From the NCBI RefSeq assembly GCF_016863295.1, contig NZ_BOOP01000003.1, positions 248,001 to 312,000 of the forward strand: DNA of 64,000 nucleotides, read 5' to 3'. Below, piece after piece: positions 33,368 through 42,523 of this stretch (the stretch's first letter is position 1; each line of letters starts with the position of its first letter). Both the position numbers and the translations under genes were made by a program. Source of the DNA: Planotetraspora phitsanulokensis. Lineage in GTDB: Bacteria > Actinomycetota > Actinomycetes > Streptosporangiales > Streptosporangiaceae. The notes beneath the pieces are model-generated. The model saw only the letters and a program-made list of their open reading frames with translations. It was not told where the DNA came from and did no database searches.

Positions 33368-34873
33368 TCACTCCTCCTCGGCGAACACGATCTCGCGGCG
33401 CTTGCGGATGGTCGGGAGGACGGTGACGACGAGCGCCGCCACGGCCAGGGCCAGGAGCACCGCGGAGATCGGCCGGGTCAGGAAGACCGACGCGTCGCCG
33501 CGGGAGATGATGAGCGCCCGCCGCAGGTTCTCCTCCAGCAACGGCCCGAGGACGAAGCCGAGCAGCAGCGGCGCCGGCTCGCAGCCGCACTTGATCAGGA
33601 TGTAGCCCAGGATTCCGAAGAACACGATCGCGTACACGTCGTACCCGTTGAACCCCAGGGAGAAGGTGCCGATCGCGGCGAACAGGATGATCATCGGGAA
33701 CAGCACCTGGTACGGGATGCGCAGCATGCGCACCCATAAGCCGATCAGCGGCAGGTTCAGCAGCACGAGCAGGACGTTGCCGATCCACATCGACGCGATC
33801 AGGCCCCAGAACAGCGCCGGTTCGTCGGTGAGGACGTTCGGGCCGGGCGTTATGCCGTGGACGATGAACGCGCCGACCATCAGAGCCATCACCGGATGCG
33901 CGGGCAGGCCCAGGGTGAGCAGCGGGATGAACGACGTCTGCGCGGCGGCGTTGTTCGCCGACTCGGGACCGGCGACGCCCTCGATCGCGCCGCGCCCGAA
34001 CTCCTGCCGACGCTTCGAGACCCGCTTCTCAACGGCGTACGAGGCGAACGAGGCCAGCACGTGGCCACCGCCGGGCAGGACGCCGAGCGCCGCGCCGAGA
34101 CCGGTGCCCCGCAGGATCGGGCCGACGATCCGGCGCCGGTCCTCGCGGGTCGGCCAGAGGTTCTTCACCCTGCTGACGATCGCCGTGCGGGTCTGCTCGT
34201 TCTCCAGGTTGCGCAGGATCTCGGCCACCCCGAACATTCCGACGGCGACCGACACGAAGTCGATGCCGCCGTACAGCTCGCGCTGGTCGAACACGAACCG
34301 GGGCGTGCCGGTGTAGATGTCCTGGCCGATCGTGCCGAGCAGGACGCCGAGCGCGATCATCGCCAGCGCCTTGAGGGCCGTGCCGCGCGCCAGGGCGATC
34401 GACACGATCAGGCCGAGCAGCACCAGTGAGAAGTATTCGGCCGGGCCGAACTTCAACGCGACGCGGGCCAGCGGCGGGGCCGCGACGGCCAGCGCGACGG
34501 TGGCCACCGTACCCGCGATGAAGGACCCGATCGCGGCCGCGGCCAGCGCAGGGCCGGCCCTCCCCTGGCGGGCCATCTCGTGCCCGTCCAGCGCGGTGAC
34601 CGCCGCCGACGACTCACCGGGCAGGTTGATCAGGATGGCGGTCGTCGAGCCGCCGTACTGTGCGCCGTAATAGATGCCGGCCAGCATGATCAGCGCCGTC
34701 ACCGGCTCGAAACTGAACGTGATCGGCAGCAGCATCGCCACCGTCGCCGTCGGCCCGATGCCGGGCAGCACGCCGACGGCCGTCCCGAGCAGCACTCCCA
34801 CGAAGCAGTAGACGACGTTCTGGACCAGGAGGGCGGTCGAGAAGCCCAGCGCGAGGTTGTCGAGAAGTTCCAT
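33368..34873 (-). CDS. tctA: Tripartite tricarboxylate transporter, large permease TctA
   Basis: A 501-residue polytopic permease with about 11-12 membrane helices. The N-terminal GVLPGIGPTATVAMLLPITF and the later GVLPGGGHVLASFASYAVEKRV are the two repeated TctA glycine loops; the first is followed by GAQYGGSTTAILINLPGE, which in this family shapes the substrate path. It partners TctB (small subunit) and TctC (binding protein) to import citrate or another carboxylate using an ion gradient. All three genes form one operon with the order C-B-A. The substrate can only be guessed from the tctDE neighbours. Confidence 0.95.
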   Translation of the reverse strand: MELLDNLALGFSTALLVQNVVYCFVGVLLGTAVGVLPGIGPTATVAMLLPITFSFEPVTALIMLAGIYYGAQYGGSTTAILINLPGESSAAVTALDGHEMARQGRAGPALAAAAIGSFIAGTVATVALAVAAPPLARVALKFGPAEYFSLVLLGLIVSIALARGTALKALAMIALGVLLGTIGQDIYTGTPRFVFDQRELYGGIDFVSVAVGMFGVAEILRNLENEQTRTAIVSRVKNLWPTREDRRRIVGPILRGTGLGAALGVLPGGGHVLASFASYAVEKRVSKRRQEFGRGAIEGVAGPESANNAAAQTSFIPLLTLGLPAHPVMALMVGAFIVHGITPGPNVLTDEPALFWGLIASMWIGNVLLVLLNLPLIGLWVRMLRIPYQVLFPMIILFAAIGTFSLGFNGYDVYAIVFFGILGYILIKCGCEPAPLLLGFVLGPLLEENLRRALIISRGDASVFLTRPISAVLLALAVAALVVTVLPTIRKRREIVFAEEE

Positions 34874-34893
34874 GCCTCAATCCGGATGCCGCG

Positions 34894-35355
34894 TCAGAAC
34901 CCCAGCCATGGGCCCCACAACGGGATCCGCAGCTGAAGTCCGACGACGAAGATGAGCGTGGCGGCCACGGTCAGCCCGGCTGCGACTGCCACGGCCGTGA
35001 GCGGCCGTACGCGGGAGCTGGCCAGTGTGGTGAGCAGGGCGGTCACCGCCGACGTCGGCACGAATCCGAGGCCCCGGACGGTGAATCCGAAGAACAGGAC
35101 GGCGACCACGATGACGGCGACCGCGCGCCAGGGGATCGGCCCGAACGACACCACCTCGCCGGCCACGAGCCCCTTGACGACGATCGCCAGGCCCAGGGCG
35201 ACCACGGTCGCGCCCACCAGCAGCGGGAAGGCGCCGGGGCCCATCCGCAGCGGGGTGCCCAGCTCGTAGCCGAGCGACCCCACCACGAATGCGCCACCGA
35301 TCAGGACGAAGACTCCCCCGGCGAGGACGTCCGGGAAGGACCGGCGGCGTTCCAC
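34894..35355 (-). CDS. tctB: Tripartite tricarboxylate transporter, small membrane subunit TctB
   Basis: A 153-residue protein with four membrane helices, starting at GTG 35355 one base after the tctC stop. The pattern of an opening GGVFVLIGGAFVVGSLGYELGTPLRMGPGAFP is the TctB hallmark. It sits between tctC and tctA and forms the small membrane part of the TTT transporter. Confidence 0.92.
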   Translation of the reverse strand: MERRRSFPDVLAGGVFVLIGGAFVVGSLGYELGTPLRMGPGAFPLLVGATVVALGLAIVVKGLVAGEVVSFGPIPWRAVAVIVVAVLFFGFTVRGLGFVPTSAVTALLTTLASSRVRPLTAVAVAAGLTVAATLIFVVGLQLRIPLWGPWLGF

Positions 35356-35356
35356 C

Positions 35357-36394
35357 TCAGGAGGCCTTGACGCCGGCGTCGGCGATGACCTTCGCCCAGG
35401 TGCCGAGCTGCTCTTCGAGCTTGGCCCGGTGCGCCTGCGGAGTCGCGTCCTCGGCCGGTACCGGCGCGGTGCCGAGCTTGGCCATCTGGTCGATGACGGC
35501 CTGGTCGGCCAGTGCCGTCTTCAGCGCCTCGGACAGCTTCTGGACGACGTCCTGCGGTGTGCCCTTCGGGACGTAGAGGCCGTGCCACACGCTGACCTCG
35601 AGCTGGGGCAGCCCGGCCTCGGCCGTGGTGGGCAGGTCGGGCAGGCTCTTGACCCGCTCCGGCGTGGTGACCGCGTACGCCTTCACCTCGCCCGCGGAGA
35701 TCTGGCCGCTGGTGTTGGTCGTCTGGTCGCACATGAAGTCGACCTGGCCGCCGACGAGGTCGGTCAGCGCGGGGCCGGTGCCCTCGTACGGGACCTCCTG
35801 GAGCTTGACACCGGCGGCGGTCTGGAACAGCAGGCCGCACAGGTGGGACGCGGCGCCGATGCCGGCGTTCGCCAGCGTGACCTTGTCGGCGTTCGCCTTC
35901 ACGTAGGTCACGAGGTCCTGCAGCGTCGCGGGCGCGAAGTCCTTGCGGGCGACGACCGTCATCGGCACCTCGGTGACGAGCCCGACCATCTCGAAGTCCT
36001 CGAGCGGCTTGTAGCCCAGGTCCTGGTACAGGGCGGGCGCCGTCGACATGCCGATGTGGTGCATGAGCACGGTGTAACCGTCCGGCTGGGCCCGCGCGAC
36101 CTCGCCGGCGCCGACCGTGCCGCCCGCGCCCTCGACGTTCTGGACGACGATCTTGCCGCCGAGTTTGGCGGCCATCGGCTCGGCGATCATGCGGGTGACG
36201 GTGTCCGTCGGGCCGCCCGCGCTGAACGGCACGACGAACGTGATGTTCTGGTCCGGATAGCCTCCGGCACCGGCTCCGCCGGTGCCGCCTCCACCGGTGG
36301 TGCCCCCGTTGCCGGAGCAGGCGGCGACGAGCGAAACCACGCCGATCGCGGCGATCATCCGCGCGGCGGCCCGGTACCTGCTGATCCTTCTCAT
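35357..36394 (-). CDS. tctC: Tripartite tricarboxylate transporter, substrate-binding lipoprotein TctC
   Basis: A 345-residue extracytoplasmic binding protein. The signal is a lipoprotein type with lipobox VAAC (Cys near residue 26) and a Gly-rich linker. Mature part has YPDQNITFVVPFSAGGPTDTV, then VGAGEVARAQPDGYTVLMHH and GGQVDFMCDQT, all typical of Bug/TctC receptors that close around a carboxylate ligand. It would deliver ligand to TctAB. Its promoter lies in the 175-base gap shared with the divergent tctD gene. Confidence 0.95.
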   Translation of the reverse strand: MRRISRYRAAARMIAAIGVVSLVAACSGNGGTTGGGGTGGAGAGGYPDQNITFVVPFSAGGPTDTVTRMIAEPMAAKLGGKIVVQNVEGAGGTVGAGEVARAQPDGYTVLMHHIGMSTAPALYQDLGYKPLEDFEMVGLVTEVPMTVVARKDFAPATLQDLVTYVKANADKVTLANAGIGAASHLCGLLFQTAAGVKLQEVPYEGTGPALTDLVGGQVDFMCDQTTNTSGQISAGEVKAYAVTTPERVKSLPDLPTTAEAGLPQLEVSVWHGLYVPKGTPQDVVQKLSEALKTALADQAVIDQMAKLGTAPVPAEDATPQAHRAKLEEQLGTWAKVIADAGVKAS

Positions 36395-36474
36395 ATCGCG
36401 GCCTCCTCGTCAGCGCATGCGCATTCGTCGGTGAGTGCGCGGCCTCAGTCTCGGCTGGGAGGGACGCGGATGGT

Positions 36475-36523
36475 GTCAGAGGAATCCCAAGGAATGCGCT
36501 GGACGTCAGAGAAATCCCAAGAA
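36475..36523. promoter_or_regulatory. Direct-repeat site between tctC and tctD
   Basis: GTCAGAGGAATCCCAAGGA (36475-36493) and GTCAGAGAAATCCCAAGAA (36505-36523) match at 17 of 19 positions with a 30-base period, close to three DNA turns. OmpR/PhoB-type response regulators bind direct repeats; TctD is the obvious candidate, since the site lies between the transporter and the tctDE genes. Confidence 0.8.
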
Positions 36524-36569
36524 CTGAAGGTCTAACAAGTGCGTCAATTCCGGCTTACAATCCGCCGAT

Positions 36570-37244
36570 ATGCGGATCACCATCATCGAGGATGACGACC
36601 GCGTGGCGCGGGGTCTGGTGACCGTCCTGGCCCAGGCGGGCTTCGAGGTCCACCGCATCGCCACCGCCGCGGAGGCCGTGCGCGCCGACCCGGCCGACGT
36701 GGTCCTCGTCGACCTGGGTCTGCCCGACGGCGACGGACTCGACGTGATCCGCAGGCTGCGTGACCGCCCGGAGACCGCCGTCATCGCCGTGACGGCGCGA
36801 TCGGAGGAGCACGAACGGGTCCGCGGCCTGCGCGCCGGCGCCGACGACTACATCGTGAAGCCGTTCGGCATCCCGGAACTGCTGGCCCGGATCGACGCCG
36901 TACTGCGGCGCACCCGTGTGGCTCGTTCGCTGAGCCACCCGGACGAGCCGCTCGTCCTCGGCCCGATGCGGATCTGCGTCGGCACCCGCGAGGTAACCGT
37001 GGACGGCACACCCGTGACGCTGACCCGCAAGGAGTTCGAGCTGCTCCTGCTGCTGGCCCGGCGGGCGCCGAACGTGGTGAGCCGCGACGTCATCCTCGAC
37101 CAGATCTGGGGCGCGACCTGGGAGTCCTCGAGCCGCACCCTGGACACCCACATCGCGGCGTTACGGAACAAGCTCGGGCCGGCCGTGCTCATCCGCACGA
37201 TCCACGGGGTCGGTTACCGGCTCCTGGCCGACCGGCCGGGCTGA
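36570..37244 (+). CDS. tctD: OmpR-family response regulator TctD
   Basis: A 224-residue response regulator. The receiver domain (residues 1-115) has acidic DDD at 8-10, phospho-acceptor Asp48 in VLVDLGLPDGDG, the T/S position in AVTARSEEH and the Lys in YIVKPFGIPEL. The winged-helix DNA-binding domain (about 130-222) ends HGVGYRLLAD. It should receive phosphate from the kinase encoded 14 bases downstream and activate the divergent tctCBA operon by binding the direct repeats in the gap. Confidence 0.93.
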   Translation: MRITIIEDDDRVARGLVTVLAQAGFEVHRIATAAEAVRADPADVVLVDLGLPDGDGLDVIRRLRDRPETAVIAVTARSEEHERVRGLRAGADDYIVKPFGIPELLARIDAVLRRTRVARSLSHPDEPLVLGPMRICVGTREVTVDGTPVTLTRKEFELLLLLARRAPNVVSRDVILDQIWGATWESSSRTLDTHIAALRNKLGPAVLIRTIHGVGYRLLADRPG

Positions 37245-37258
37245 TCGGCTGACGCGCC

Positions 37259-38737
37259 GTGCACCGCCGCCTGCTCGCCGTCCTGGTGCCCCTCGCGGTG
37301 CTGCTCGTCGCGGCACTCGGCGTGCCGCTCAGCGTCACCGTGGCCGAGCGGGAGATGCAGGAGACATACGTCGACCGGCTGGGCGACGTCGGCCGGTTCG
37401 CGTCGCTGGCCGAGACCGCGCTGTCAGCCGGGCGGACCGAGGCCCTCCACCAGGAGCTCGCGCGCTACCACGAGCTGTACGGCACCCCGGTCGCGCTGAT
37501 CGACACGTCGGGCGCGGTGCTGCTCGGACCGGCCGGCGCGTACCAGGAGGCGGCGAGGCACGAGCCGGAGTTGCCCAGGATCGTGACCGCGGCGCTGGCC
37601 GGGGCGAGGTCCGAACCGTCCGGGGAATGGGCGCCGTGGGACGACTCCGCACTCGTGGTCGCGGAGCCGGTGGGCCGGGACAGCGAGGTCGTCGGCGCCG
37701 TCGTGACGATTTCCGACCTGTCGAAGACGCACGATCGCATCCTCGTGCGATGGGCCAGGCTCGCCGGGCTCGGGCTGCTGCCGTTGATCGCGCTGGTGGC
37801 CGTCGCCTGGCCCGTGTCGGCGTGGGTGTTGCGGCCGGTGCGTGAGCTGGACGCGGCGAGCTCGCGGATCTCACAGGGCGACCTCACCATCCGGGCGGAC
37901 GCCGAGGCCGGCCCGGTCGAGCTAAGGCGGCTGGCGGAGTCGTTCAACACCATGATGGACGCGGTCGAGAACGCGGTGCAGCGGCAGCGGGCGTTCGTGT
38001 CCGACGCGTCGCATCAGTTGCGCAATCCGCTGACCAGCCTCCGGCTCGCGGTGGAAAGTCTGGAACCCCATCTGCGCACGGACGGCGACGGGCGGCAGGT
38101 GTACGACGTCGCCGTCGACGAGCTGAAGGCGATGCAGCGGATGCTGAACTCGCTGCAGGCCAGTGCGCGGATGGAGAGCATGCGGACGGCGTCGCCGGTG
38201 GATCTCGACGCGGTGCTGGCGACCCGGGTGGACCGGTGGCGGGCGTTGACGGCGACGGCGGGACAGACCCTGGCGGTCGAGGTGCCGCCGGGGTTGCGGT
38301 TGCTGGAGCCGCCGGGCGGACTGGGCAGCGTCCTGGACGAGCTGATCAGCAACGCGTTACGGCTGTCGGACGCGCGGGTGGTGGAGGTGACCGCCCGGGT
38401 CGTCCCCGGTGGTGCGCGCGCCGGACACGGCAAGGCCTACGCGCCCCGGGAGGTGGTCACGATCGCCGTCCGCGACGACGGCCAGGGGATCGACGCGTCC
38501 GAGCGGGCCCAGGCGCTTCGGCGGTTCTGGCGGTCGCCGCGGCACCAGAACGTGTCCGGGACCGGCCTGGGCCTGGCGATCTGCGCCGACCTGGTCGGGG
38601 CCGCCGGGGGCGAACTGCGGCTGGAGGAGGGCCTGCCGCGTCCGGACGGGTCCGGGCACGGATTCGCCGCGGTGGTCGCGTTGCCGGCCGTTCCGCGGGA
38701 GGCGTCGTCCGGCGCCCCGGCTCCGCAGCAGGGCTGA
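37259..38737 (+). CDS. tctE: Sensor histidine kinase TctE
   Basis: A 492-residue kinase read from GTG 37259, 14 bases past tctD. Helix 1 is residues 5-25 and helix 2 near 165-190, enclosing an extracytoplasmic sensor that presumably senses a carboxylate directly or through a binding protein. HAMP (about 190-240), HisKA with SHQLRNPLTSL (His near 251; the N in place of the usual T is seen in this TctE branch), HATPase with DELISNALRLSD and VRDDGQGID, GTGLGLAI. It pairs with TctD to switch on tctCBA. A TAXI-type lipoprotein gene is convergent just after it. Confidence 0.93.
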   Translation: MHRRLLAVLVPLAVLLVAALGVPLSVTVAEREMQETYVDRLGDVGRFASLAETALSAGRTEALHQELARYHELYGTPVALIDTSGAVLLGPAGAYQEAARHEPELPRIVTAALAGARSEPSGEWAPWDDSALVVAEPVGRDSEVVGAVVTISDLSKTHDRILVRWARLAGLGLLPLIALVAVAWPVSAWVLRPVRELDAASSRISQGDLTIRADAEAGPVELRRLAESFNTMMDAVENAVQRQRAFVSDASHQLRNPLTSLRLAVESLEPHLRTDGDGRQVYDVAVDELKAMQRMLNSLQASARMESMRTASPVDLDAVLATRVDRWRALTATAGQTLAVEVPPGLRLLEPPGGLGSVLDELISNALRLSDARVVEVTARVVPGGARAGHGKAYAPREVVTIAVRDDGQGIDASERAQALRRFWRSPRHQNVSGTGLGLAICADLVGAAGGELRLEEGLPRPDGSGHGFAAVVALPAVPREASSGAPAPQQG

Positions 38738-38761
38738 GGACCCGCGCTCCGCCGCCTCCGG

Positions 38762-39721
38762 TCAGCGCTTGCGGTCGCGGAACCAGACGGCCGCGCCCGG
38801 ATGGAGCGGGATCGACGCGGTGGAGATCCCGGTGCGCACGTTGATCTGCCACGCTTCGGGAACCGCCTCGGCGTCGTCGCGGCCGGCGGAGGTGATCGTG
38901 CCGGTGTGCGTGAAGATCGTGTCGGTGATGGCGTAGACCAGGTCGTCGGGCAGGTCGTTGCGCGCGAGAAGCACGTTCGGCACGGCGACGGTACGGGTGG
39001 CCCGGACGCCGGCGTACGCGGTCGCGGGGATCATGGCCGGGGTGTACGGACCTGGGAACGCCGTGAAGAGCGCGTCCGCCTGTGCGTCCAACGGGATCAG
39101 CCGGATCGAGTGCCGCCGCGCCAGCTCCGTGATGGCGGGTGTCGGGACGCCGGTCAGGGAGAACATCGCGTCGATCTCGCCGTCGCGCAGTGCCGCCGCC
39201 GACTCGGCCTGGCTGAGGTAGCGGCCGTCGGCGTCGACCCGGCCAAGTTCCAGAACCCGCAGCGACGTGAACTCCGTGCCCGAGTCGCGGGCACCGAGGG
39301 ATATGCGCCTGCCCTCGAGGTCCCGGAACTCGTCGATCGCCGAACCGGCCAGGACCACGAGATGCAGGTGACTGTCGTAGAGCCGGCATATCGCCGAGAG
39401 CCCCTCCGGCGCCCTGCCGTCGCTCGTGATCAGCGCGTCCAGGCTCGTCAGCCCAAGATGCACCTCACCGGCCCGCAACATCCGGATGTTGTCGGTGGAC
39501 GCCCCGCTCGGCACGGTGGTCACCGTGGCACCCGGCACCTGCTCGGTGATGTGTTCGGCCAGCGCACCGCCGATGCGGCGGTAGACCGCCCCCGCCGGTC
39601 CGGTGGCCAGTCGCAGGTGGACCTTGTCGACCTCGGGCCGCCGGGAGCAACCGACGAGCAGCCCGCCGGCGGCCAGGAGCACCGCCCGCCGGCTGAGCCG
39701 TGGCTCCAGGTTCGGCACCAT
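38762..39721 (-). CDS. TAXI family solute-binding lipoprotein (orphan)
   Basis: A 319-residue extracytoplasmic binding protein with lipobox LVGC (Cys near 25). The TAXI-specific features are the opening LRLATGPAGAVYRRIGGALAEH and PSGASTDNIRMLRAGEVHLG, and ISLGARDSGTEFTSLRVLEL. TAXI proteins normally work with a DctM/DctQ fused permease of the TRAP type, absent here. Its gene ends 24 bases from tctE, convergent. It may instead present a ligand to the TctE sensor, as binding proteins do for other kinases (inference). Alternatively its permease is elsewhere in the genome. Confidence 0.88.
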   Translation of the reverse strand: MVPNLEPRLSRRAVLLAAGGLLVGCSRRPEVDKVHLRLATGPAGAVYRRIGGALAEHITEQVPGATVTTVPSGASTDNIRMLRAGEVHLGLTSLDALITSDGRAPEGLSAICRLYDSHLHLVVLAGSAIDEFRDLEGRRISLGARDSGTEFTSLRVLELGRVDADGRYLSQAESAAALRDGEIDAMFSLTGVPTPAITELARRHSIRLIPLDAQADALFTAFPGPYTPAMIPATAYAGVRATRTVAVPNVLLARNDLPDDLVYAITDTIFTHTGTITSAGRDDAEAVPEAWQINVRTGISTASIPLHPGAAVWFRDRKR

Positions 39722-39807
39722 GCCGAGATGATACGGACGGACCCTCCAGTCGGGCCACGGCCGTGAACCACCGGGCCGAGCCCGCGCTCCCCTCCCCCGC
39801 GTCGCGC

Positions 39808-40569
39808 TCAGACCGGCGGGCCCGCATCACTCGCCGCCCGCCGGGTGCTCATCACGTTCCACACGTGCCAGGCGAGCACGTAACAGGCGAACGCCGCAGC
39901 GGCCCCGTCTGCGCCGCCCAAGATCACGCTCCGCACCAGGTCGTAGTCGCTCACCGCGGCGCGGTCCGTCATCGCCCCGGCGGCGGCGCCGGCGAACGCG
40001 GCCGCTGCGGCCGCGGCGAGCACCCCGCCGCTCACCCGTCGCGCCACACCGGGCAGCCGTCCCGGCCGGACCGGGGCCCGCCGGTACCAGAGCGCGAACC
40101 ATCCGGCCAGGGCCGCCAGTCCGCCTGCCGAACTGATGTACATGAGCACGTTGAACACCCGATGCGGGCCGATGACCGACAGCCGCAGCGGTTGCCAGTG
40201 CGCCACCGCGAACCCGCCGATCTGCGTGAACCCGTCCCAGATCAGGTGCGTGGCCATCCCGGCGAGGAGTGCGGCCACCACCGCCGCGGGCGCGGGCCGC
40301 GCCGCGTCCGGCAGCCTCGCGCGCAGCCCGGCGGGGGCCAGCGCGGCCAGCGGCGCCCGGACCACCACGTGGAACAGCACCAGCAGCACCGCGCCCGCCG
40401 GAACCCCCAGCAGCGGCGGCCCCCACCACGCGTGCGTGCTCGCCGACGAGAACGGCAACGGCAGGTAGTACGGCAGATCGGGCACCATCGCCCCGACCGC
40501 CAGCGCCGACGGCGGCAACCACCGCCGTACCGGAAGGATCGCCGCGACATGGCTCAGCGTGAACGGCAC
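39808..40569 (-). CDS. DUF4184 family membrane protein
   Basis: A 253-residue protein from GTG 40569. The start MPFTLSHVAAILPVRR is the DUF4184 hallmark (His in TLSH), followed by ALAVGAMVPDLPYY, about six helices and a second conserved HxxxD-type segment ATHLIWDGFTQ. DUF4184 proteins look like membrane-bound metal-dependent hydrolases (resembling YdjM/phosphatidic phosphatase relatives) but function is unknown. No partner gene; separated from the TAXI gene by about 85 bases. Confidence 0.88.
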   Translation of the reverse strand: MPFTLSHVAAILPVRRWLPPSALAVGAMVPDLPYYLPLPFSSASTHAWWGPPLLGVPAGAVLLVLFHVVVRAPLAALAPAGLRARLPDAARPAPAAVVAALLAGMATHLIWDGFTQIGGFAVAHWQPLRLSVIGPHRVFNVLMYISSAGGLAALAGWFALWYRRAPVRPGRLPGVARRVSGGVLAAAAAAAFAGAAAGAMTDRAAVSDYDLVRSVILGGADGAAAAFACYVLAWHVWNVMSTRRAASDAGPPV

Positions 40570-40648
40570 ACGCCATTATCGGCACCCGCCGCCTGGATGA
40601 CGATCTTTATCCGGGTGGTCTGGACATCGTGCGCGCGAGGGACGGTCT

Positions 40649-42523
40649 TCAGACGGATTCGAGCTCCTGCCTCTGTCCGGGTGGGGGGACGGCGGCGCCG
40701 TCGTCAGGCGGGGACGCTGATTTCTTGCGGAAGCTCAGCTTGATCGCGACGTAGTACAGGTAGGAGCCGAGGAGGACCATGACGACGGCACTGGGCCACT
40801 GGAGTGGACCGGCGAGGTACAACGGCAGGAACCACGACTTCACGTCGAGCCCGACCAGCAGGAAGATCATCGGAACGATTCCCTGCGGGAAGAGCGCGAT
40901 CGAGCCGAGTGTCCAGCCGACGAGGGCGATCCACGCCTCACGCTTCGGCATCTCGATCTTGATCGACTTGCTGTTGCGCCCGGTGCGCATGAGGAAGAGC
41001 ATCTCCGGGCCGCGCACCCGCAGGCTGCGGATCGCCACCCGCCCGAGCCACCAGGCGAGGAAGACGCCCGTGGCCACACCCACCGGGACGGCCGTCCACA
41101 GCAGGAACGCGTTGTCGTAGACGGTGCCGAGCGTGAGGAACGTGGCCGGCGGGATACCCGTCAGCAGCCCGCCCCAGAACAGAAGGTTGGCCTGGCCGGT
41201 CGTGTCGCCGTGCTCCAGCGGATTGTCGGGGCGCTTGTGGGCGTCGGGACCGGCCGCGAGTGCCACCACGGAGATGAGCGCGCCGAGGCCGGCCTGCCCG
41301 CCGAGCATCGCCGGCGTCAGGGCCAGGACCCAGGGCCAGGCCCAGGTGAGTCCGCTCCACGCGGTGAAGGCCACCGCGATGACGAGGGTGATCGGGCCGA
41401 AGATGAGCAGGTAGGCCAGCTGTCTGCCGCGCAGGTCCGCACGCTCGCTGCCGGTGAGCAGGGTCATCCACAGCGCGGTGCCGTCCAGGCCGTAGAGATT
41501 GCACATGGCGGCGCCGGCCATGACGGCGAGTGCCGGTGCGGCCCAGGGCAGCAGCAGCTTCTCGCCGAAGGTGAGTGGCAGCAGGGTCGTGCCCAGAGCC
41601 CAGACCAGCGGGACGAACACCGTCTGGGTGCGCAGCGGGTCGCGCCACCAGGTGCGCAGTTCCTTGCGCACGACCGTGCCGTAACGCCCGGCGAACAGCC
41701 CCCTGCTGGAGACGTCGGCGTTGCGCGAGCCGCGGATGGTGATCCGGGCCCGCCGTGGGGTACCGAGGCTGCGGCTCCAGGCGAGCAGCAGCAACACGAT
41801 GAGCAGTGCCAGCCCGGCGAGCGCAGCGACCGTCAGCGCCCACTCTCCCCGGGCGGCCGACTCGACGGCGACGAGACCCCACCCGGACGGGATGGCCCGC
41901 ACCGTGGTGGAGAAGCCGTTCCCGAAGCCGTCGGTGAGCACGCCGGAGACCTGGATCGCGACTGCGACCATCCAGCCCGACTGGGCGAGGACCATCATCG
42001 CGGCGATGAGGACTCCGGTGAACGCGGCACCGATCCGGGACTTCGCCACGACGCCGAGGACGACCATGGCGACTCGCGACAGCAGGACGACGAAGGCCAG
42101 TTGCAGGACGACGGCCGGCACCGCGACGAGCGCGGGCACGACGCCGAGGCGGGCGCCGTAGACGATCAGGCTCACGAACGCCAGGAACGTCACGACCGTG
42201 GTGACTGCGACGAAGCCCGCGCAGAGCAGCCCGACGGCGAGCTTGCGGTGCGGCACGGACAGCAGCGCGAAATGGTCGACCCGCAGCACCGTGGAGCCGC
42301 CCCAGACCGGTCCGACGATCCAGCCGAGCATCCACATGACGTAGATCGCGGCGAGCAGGTCGGGCACCACGGTCGGATGGACGCTCTCCAGCAGGCTCAA
42401 CCAGATCGTGGCGACCGCGAAGACGATCCCGAACAGGCCACCGATGATCATCCATGCGGCCTTGCCCCCCGTCATGGAGTGCCGGATGATCGCCAGCTTC
42501 ATCCGGATCAGGACGCCAGCCAC
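40649..42523 (-). CDS. ABC exporter permease (large)
   Basis: A 624-residue membrane protein from GTG 42523, chosen because GGGAGGAACTGTC precedes it; ATG 42502 is an alternative without a site. The start overlaps the 3' end of the ATPase gene. About 12-14 helices are present, with a central charged loop (TIRGSRNADVSSRGLFAGRYG) and an Arg/Lys-rich C-terminal tail. It lacks the classic ABC-2 signature but is an obvious partner of the ATPase encoded upstream. It probably exports an unknown hydrophobic compound. Confidence 0.85.
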   Translation of the reverse strand: MAGVLIRMKLAIIRHSMTGGKAAWMIIGGLFGIVFAVATIWLSLLESVHPTVVPDLLAAIYVMWMLGWIVGPVWGGSTVLRVDHFALLSVPHRKLAVGLLCAGFVAVTTVVTFLAFVSLIVYGARLGVVPALVAVPAVVLQLAFVVLLSRVAMVVLGVVAKSRIGAAFTGVLIAAMMVLAQSGWMVAVAIQVSGVLTDGFGNGFSTTVRAIPSGWGLVAVESAARGEWALTVAALAGLALLIVLLLLAWSRSLGTPRRARITIRGSRNADVSSRGLFAGRYGTVVRKELRTWWRDPLRTQTVFVPLVWALGTTLLPLTFGEKLLLPWAAPALAVMAGAAMCNLYGLDGTALWMTLLTGSERADLRGRQLAYLLIFGPITLVIAVAFTAWSGLTWAWPWVLALTPAMLGGQAGLGALISVVALAAGPDAHKRPDNPLEHGDTTGQANLLFWGGLLTGIPPATFLTLGTVYDNAFLLWTAVPVGVATGVFLAWWLGRVAIRSLRVRGPEMLFLMRTGRNSKSIKIEMPKREAWIALVGWTLGSIALFPQGIVPMIFLLVGLDVKSWFLPLYLAGPLQWPSAVVMVLLGSYLYYVAIKLSFRKKSASPPDDGAAVPPPGQRQELESV

